The notes under the pieces were generated by a model. It was not told where the DNA came from, ran no database searches, and saw only the letters and a program-made list of their open reading frames with translations. Below are positions 61,259-64,000 of a DNA stretch of 64,000 bases, piece after piece (the stretch's first letter is position 1; the number at the start of each line of letters is the position of its first letter). Source of the stretch: Virgibacillus_N oceani_A (GTDB lineage: Bacteria; Bacillota; Bacilli; Bacillales; Amphibacillaceae); the NCBI GenBank assembly GCA_041521345.1, contig JBGOHB010000006.1; one strand, written 5' to 3'. Both the position numbers and the translations under genes were made by a program.

Positions 61259-61720
61259 ATGGCTGAAAAAATGAATGTGGAAAGCTTTAATCTGGATCAT
61301 ACAAAAGTAAAAGCACCGTACATTCGACTTGTTGGTGTTACTGAAGGTGAGAACGGAGATAAAGTGTATAAATACGATCTTCGTTTTAAACAGCCAAATA
61401 AAGAGCATATGGAAATGGCTGGCTTACATTCCATTGAGCACTTAATGGCAGAAAATGTCCGAAATCATATCGATAATGTCCTTGATATTGGCCCAATGGG
61501 ATGTCAGACAGGATTTTACTTTGCCATTTTAAATAATGACAGGTATGAAGATGTTGCGCAAGCTTTGGAAAAAACGCTGAACGATGTGCTTAAAGCGGAT
61601 GAAGTACCTGCTTGCAATGAAGTTCAATGCGGATGGGCTGCTAACCATAGTCTGGAAGGTGCAAAAGAGATTGCCCGCGATATGTTGAATAATAAAAACG
61701 GCTGGCATGAAGTATTTTAA
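61259..61720 (+). CDS. luxS: S-ribosylhomocysteine lyase
   Basis: Splits S-ribosylhomocysteine into homocysteine and DPD, the precursor of autoinducer 2. 153 residues; metal ligands His57 and His61 (LHSIEHLMAE) and Cys124 (VQCGWAANHS), catalytic Cys82 (GPMGCQTGFYF). AAAGGAGAGG precedes the ATG. In the corresponding B. subtilis operon the second gene is mtnN, the preceding enzyme of the same route; here luxS takes that place and delivers homocysteine directly to MccA. Confidence 0.97.
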   Translation: MAEKMNVESFNLDHTKVKAPYIRLVGVTEGENGDKVYKYDLRFKQPNKEHMEMAGLHSIEHLMAENVRNHIDNVLDIGPMGCQTGFYFAILNNDRYEDVAQALEKTLNDVLKADEVPACNEVQCGWAANHSLEGAKEIARDMLNNKNGWHEVF

Positions 61721-61747
61721 ATTAGTAAGAGATAATGAGGAGAAATC

Positions 61748-62668
61748 ATGACATTATATCATTCCACCCATGAGTTAATTGGAGATACCCCTTTACTGGA
61801 AATAACCAAATTTTCTATTCCTGAAGGGGTCCGTTTATTTGCCAAGCTTGAATTTTTCAACCCAGGAGGAAGCGTAAAAGACAGACTCGGGGTTGCATTA
61901 ATTGAAGATGCTTTAGCAAGAGGTGTACTGAAAGATGGCGGGACCATTATTGAACCAACGGCTGGAAACACCGGTATCGGACTGGCTCTGGCGGCACTTG
62001 ATAAAGATCTTTCCGTCATCTTTTGTGTACCGGAGCATTTCAGTCAAGAAAAGCAAATGATTATGAAAGCTTTGGGTGCAAAAATTGTTCACACGCCAAA
62101 AAATCAAGGAATGGTTGGGGCTATTGAGAAGGCAAAAGAGCTTGTAAGCGAAATTCCAAATAGTTATACCCCTCATCAATTTCAAAACGCAGCTAACCCG
62201 GAAACATACTTTCGGACAATTGCACCGGAAATCTGGAATGATCTAGATGGCCATGTAGATGTTTTTATTGCAGGTGCAGGGTCAGGTGGTACTTTTACTG
62301 GCAGTGCGAAGTATTTTAAACAAAAGCATCCGCATGTAAAAACGGTTATTGTTGAACCTGAAGGCTCGATTATAGCAGGTGGTGAACCAGGCCCTCATCG
62401 TACAGAAGGGATTGGTATGGAATTTTTACCGGAATATATGGAGCCCGATCATATGGATGAAATTCATACGGTAAGTGATAATGATGCGTTTCGGCTTGTG
62501 AAAGAACTCGCGGAAAAAGAAGGACTGCTCGTAGGAAGTTCCTCAGGTTCTGCTATGTTTGCAGCCTTGGAGGAAGCAAAGGCTGCCCAGCCGGGTACGA
62601 ACATTGTTACTATCTTTCCGGATGGCAGCGACCGTTATTTAAGCAAAAATATTTATTCAGTGGAGTGA
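61748..62668 (+). CDS. mccA: O-acetylserine-dependent cystathionine beta-synthase
   Basis: PLP enzyme joining O-acetylserine and homocysteine to cystathionine. 306 residues; PLP lysine in NPGGSVKDRLGVALIED, substrate loop IEPTAGNTGIGLALAA, phosphate loop IAGAGSGGTFTGSAKYF and GSSSGSAMFAALEEA. Very similar to cysteine synthase; position between luxS and mccB decides for MccA (YrhA). GAGGAG precedes the ATG; 12 bp to mccB. Confidence 0.93.
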   Translation: MTLYHSTHELIGDTPLLEITKFSIPEGVRLFAKLEFFNPGGSVKDRLGVALIEDALARGVLKDGGTIIEPTAGNTGIGLALAALDKDLSVIFCVPEHFSQEKQMIMKALGAKIVHTPKNQGMVGAIEKAKELVSEIPNSYTPHQFQNAANPETYFRTIAPEIWNDLDGHVDVFIAGAGSGGTFTGSAKYFKQKHPHVKTVIVEPEGSIIAGGEPGPHRTEGIGMEFLPEYMEPDHMDEIHTVSDNDAFRLVKELAEKEGLLVGSSSGSAMFAALEEAKAAQPGTNIVTIFPDGSDRYLSKNIYSVE

Positions 62669-62680
62669 GGGGAGAACAAA

Positions 62681-63817
62681 ATGCGGGATAAAACAAAAAT
62701 GATTCATGGCGGCATTTCCGGGGATAAGGAGACAGGTGCAGTTTCTGTTCCTATCTACCAGGTAAGCACATATAAGCAGGATGGTGTAGGGAACCTTAGA
62801 GGTGGCTACGAATATTCAAGAACAGGAAATCCAACAAGGCATGCACTGGAAACGGTCATCAGTGATTTGGAAAATGGAAAATCTGGCTTTGCGTTCGGCT
62901 CCGGCATGGCTGCGATTACTTCTGTTATGATGCTGTTAGAATCAGATGATCATATTGTTATGACAGACGATGTTTACGGCGGGAGTTACCGTCTGATGGC
63001 AAATGTATTGAATAGATTCAAGCTGGAGCATAGTTTTACCGACACGAGCGATCCGGCAAAAGTAGAAGAAGCCATTCAAGAAAATACGAAAGCTTTATTT
63101 ATCGAAACGCCGACAAACCCGCTGTTAAAAATAACAGATCTTAAAAAGATGAAGGAAATCGCTCATAAGCACAATTTGCTTCTCATTGTCGATAATACGT
63201 TTGCCACACCTTATTGGCAGAAGCCGTTGGACTTTGGTGCAGACATTGTTTTGCATAGTGCCACGAAGTATATTGGCGGACATAGTGATGTTGTTTCCGG
63301 TTTAGTTGTAGTGAAAACTGAGGAGTTAGCTGAGCGTCTTCATTTTATTCAAAATTCTGCTGGAGCTGTACTCGGACCGCAGGATTCCTGGCTGTTAATG
63401 CGCGGTATCAAAACACTGGCTTTGAGAATGGAAGCCATTGAAGAAAATACGAAAAAGCTTGTACAGTTTTTGAAAAACCATCCTCAGGTGTCGACTGTCT
63501 ATTATCCTGGATTGGAAGACCATCCTGGACACGACCTCGCTAAAAATCAGGCAGGCGGATTTGGCGGAATGATCTCTTTTGATGTTGGCAGTGAGGAAAT
63601 GGCTGATAAATTACTGGAACGCGTAAATTATTTTATATTGGCAGAAAGTCTTGGCGCAGTGGAGAGTTTGATTTCCGTACCGGCGAAAATGACCCATGCG
63701 TCCATCCCTGCTGATCGCAGAAATGAGCTTGGGATTACCGATGGACTTATTCGGGTTTCTGTCGGAATTGAAGATGCGGAAGATTTAATTGATGATTTAA
63801 AACAGGCTTTGGAATAA
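62681..63817 (+). CDS. mccB: Cystathionine gamma-lyase / homocysteine gamma-lyase
   Basis: Releases cysteine from cystathionine, completing reverse transsulfuration. 378 residues, Cys/Met-metabolism PLP family: YEYSRTGNPTRHALETVISD, FGSGMAAITSVMMLLESDDH, DNTFATPYWQKPLDFGAD and the PLP lysine in LHSATKYIGGHSDVVSGLV; C-terminal SLGAVESLISVPAKMTHASI. GAGGGGAG precedes the ATG. Last gene; no terminator is visible before the IS element. Confidence 0.95.
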   Translation: MRDKTKMIHGGISGDKETGAVSVPIYQVSTYKQDGVGNLRGGYEYSRTGNPTRHALETVISDLENGKSGFAFGSGMAAITSVMMLLESDDHIVMTDDVYGGSYRLMANVLNRFKLEHSFTDTSDPAKVEEAIQENTKALFIETPTNPLLKITDLKKMKEIAHKHNLLLIVDNTFATPYWQKPLDFGADIVLHSATKYIGGHSDVVSGLVVVKTEELAERLHFIQNSAGAVLGPQDSWLLMRGIKTLALRMEAIEENTKKLVQFLKNHPQVSTVYYPGLEDHPGHDLAKNQAGGFGGMISFDVGSEEMADKLLERVNYFILAESLGAVESLISVPAKMTHASIPADRRNELGITDGLIRVSVGIEDAEDLIDDLKQALE

Positions 63818-63875
63818 GGCAATATTTCCTTTGGATTGAATGCAAATTTAAATAATGAAAAACGGCTGGGCTGGG

Positions 63876-64000
63876 TGGTTACCCCTAAAAGTTAGAGTTT
63901 TATTATGCAGCTGATTGGCTGGGTTGAGTTCTGTATTCTACTGGACTTAATCCAGCCAATTTTTCTTTTGATCGTTCATGGTTGTACCAGTAGATATATT
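63876..64000 (-). mobile_element. End of an IS3-family (IS150-like) insertion sequence, cut by the window edge
   Basis: GGTTACCCCTAAAAGTTAGA at about 63877 looks like the terminal inverted repeat of IS150-group elements (family ends often contain CCCCTAAAAGTT). Inside it, the minus strand 63903-63998 reads YIYWYNHERSKEKLAGLSPV and EYRTQPSQSAA before the TAA stop, the standard C-terminus of the DDE transposase orfB. The rest lies beyond 64000, so intactness is unknown. Confidence 0.85.

Overview
The window looks like chromosome from a moderately halophilic or alkaliphilic Bacillaceae (Virgibacillus, Oceanobacillus or Lentibacillus type). Supporting signs are the AT-rich composition, strong AGGAGG-type ribosome sites, SigI, SigB- and SigG-like promoters, Bacillus-type gene blocks (queG-amidase-trmL-odhA-odhB; yrrT...mccA-mccB; bmrC-bmrD), an acidic glycine-betaine binding protein and several sporulation-type proteins. 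No phage, plasmid or CRISPR region is visible. Mobile DNA is limited to an IS21 remnant and the end of an IS3-family element at the right edge.

Layout. 1-2457: 3' part of carB. 2513-6585 (minus): five-gene translationally coupled operon of an ABC-2 exporter (ATPase, two permeases) with its own histidine kinase and response regulator, LnrLMN-JK/YvfRSTU-like. 6.9-8.5 kb: debris (IS21 istB remnant abutting a diaminopropionate ammonia-lyase remnant; small and broken genes). 8.6-13.4 kb: Fur-controlled hydroxamate-siderophore operon (ATPase, FAD reductase, lipoprotein, fused double permease). 13.7-16 kb: ACR3/SBF-type transporter, AdaA, truncated EamA transporter, flanked by a 17-bp inverted repeat. 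16.7-20.3 kb (minus): S9 peptidase, P-loop kinase-like protein, D-amino-acid transaminase. 20.5-21.5 kb: Crp/Fnr pseudogene and tRNA-Gly. 22-26.3 kb: ABC-class ATPase, queG, amidase, trmL. 26.7-30.9 kb: odhAB. 31.3-35.1 kb: purine permease, nucleoside transporter, murG paralogue. 35.7-38.9 kb: glycine-betaine ABC transporter. 39.0-39.5 kb: 52-bp tandem repeat array. 39.6-42.3 kb: beta-carbonic anhydrase, small zinc-ribbon protein, formaldehyde dehydrogenase. 43-47.5 kb: glpFK and dhaKLM, two routes for glycerol/dihydroxyacetone. 47.7-51.9 kb: ATP-grasp ligase, MFS exporter and flavodoxin-fold oxidoreductase opposite a LysR regulator. 52.3-56.5 kb: BmrCD multidrug exporter with an attenuator-like leader. 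56.5-60.4 kb: membrane-anchored protease, PRC-barrel protein, SigI without RsgI, YhdB, YhcN lipoprotein. 60.6-63.8 kb: methionine-to-cysteine operon (yrrT, luxS, mccA, mccB).

The most promising items are (1) the leader upstream of bmrCD: a good promoter, a 24-codon ORF, and a terminator whose 5' arm can instead pair over 8 bp with the 3' part of that ORF, i.e. the architecture of ribosome-mediated, drug-sensing attenuation; (2) the ATP-grasp/MFS/flavoprotein/LysR cluster, which may make and export a dipeptide-like compound; (3) the nine-to-ten-copy 52-bp tandem array, each unit with its own stem-loop; and (4) a Shine-Dalgarno sequence that seems to be brought to the opuAB start by a small hairpin. 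All functions are inferred by eye from sequence; no database search was run.
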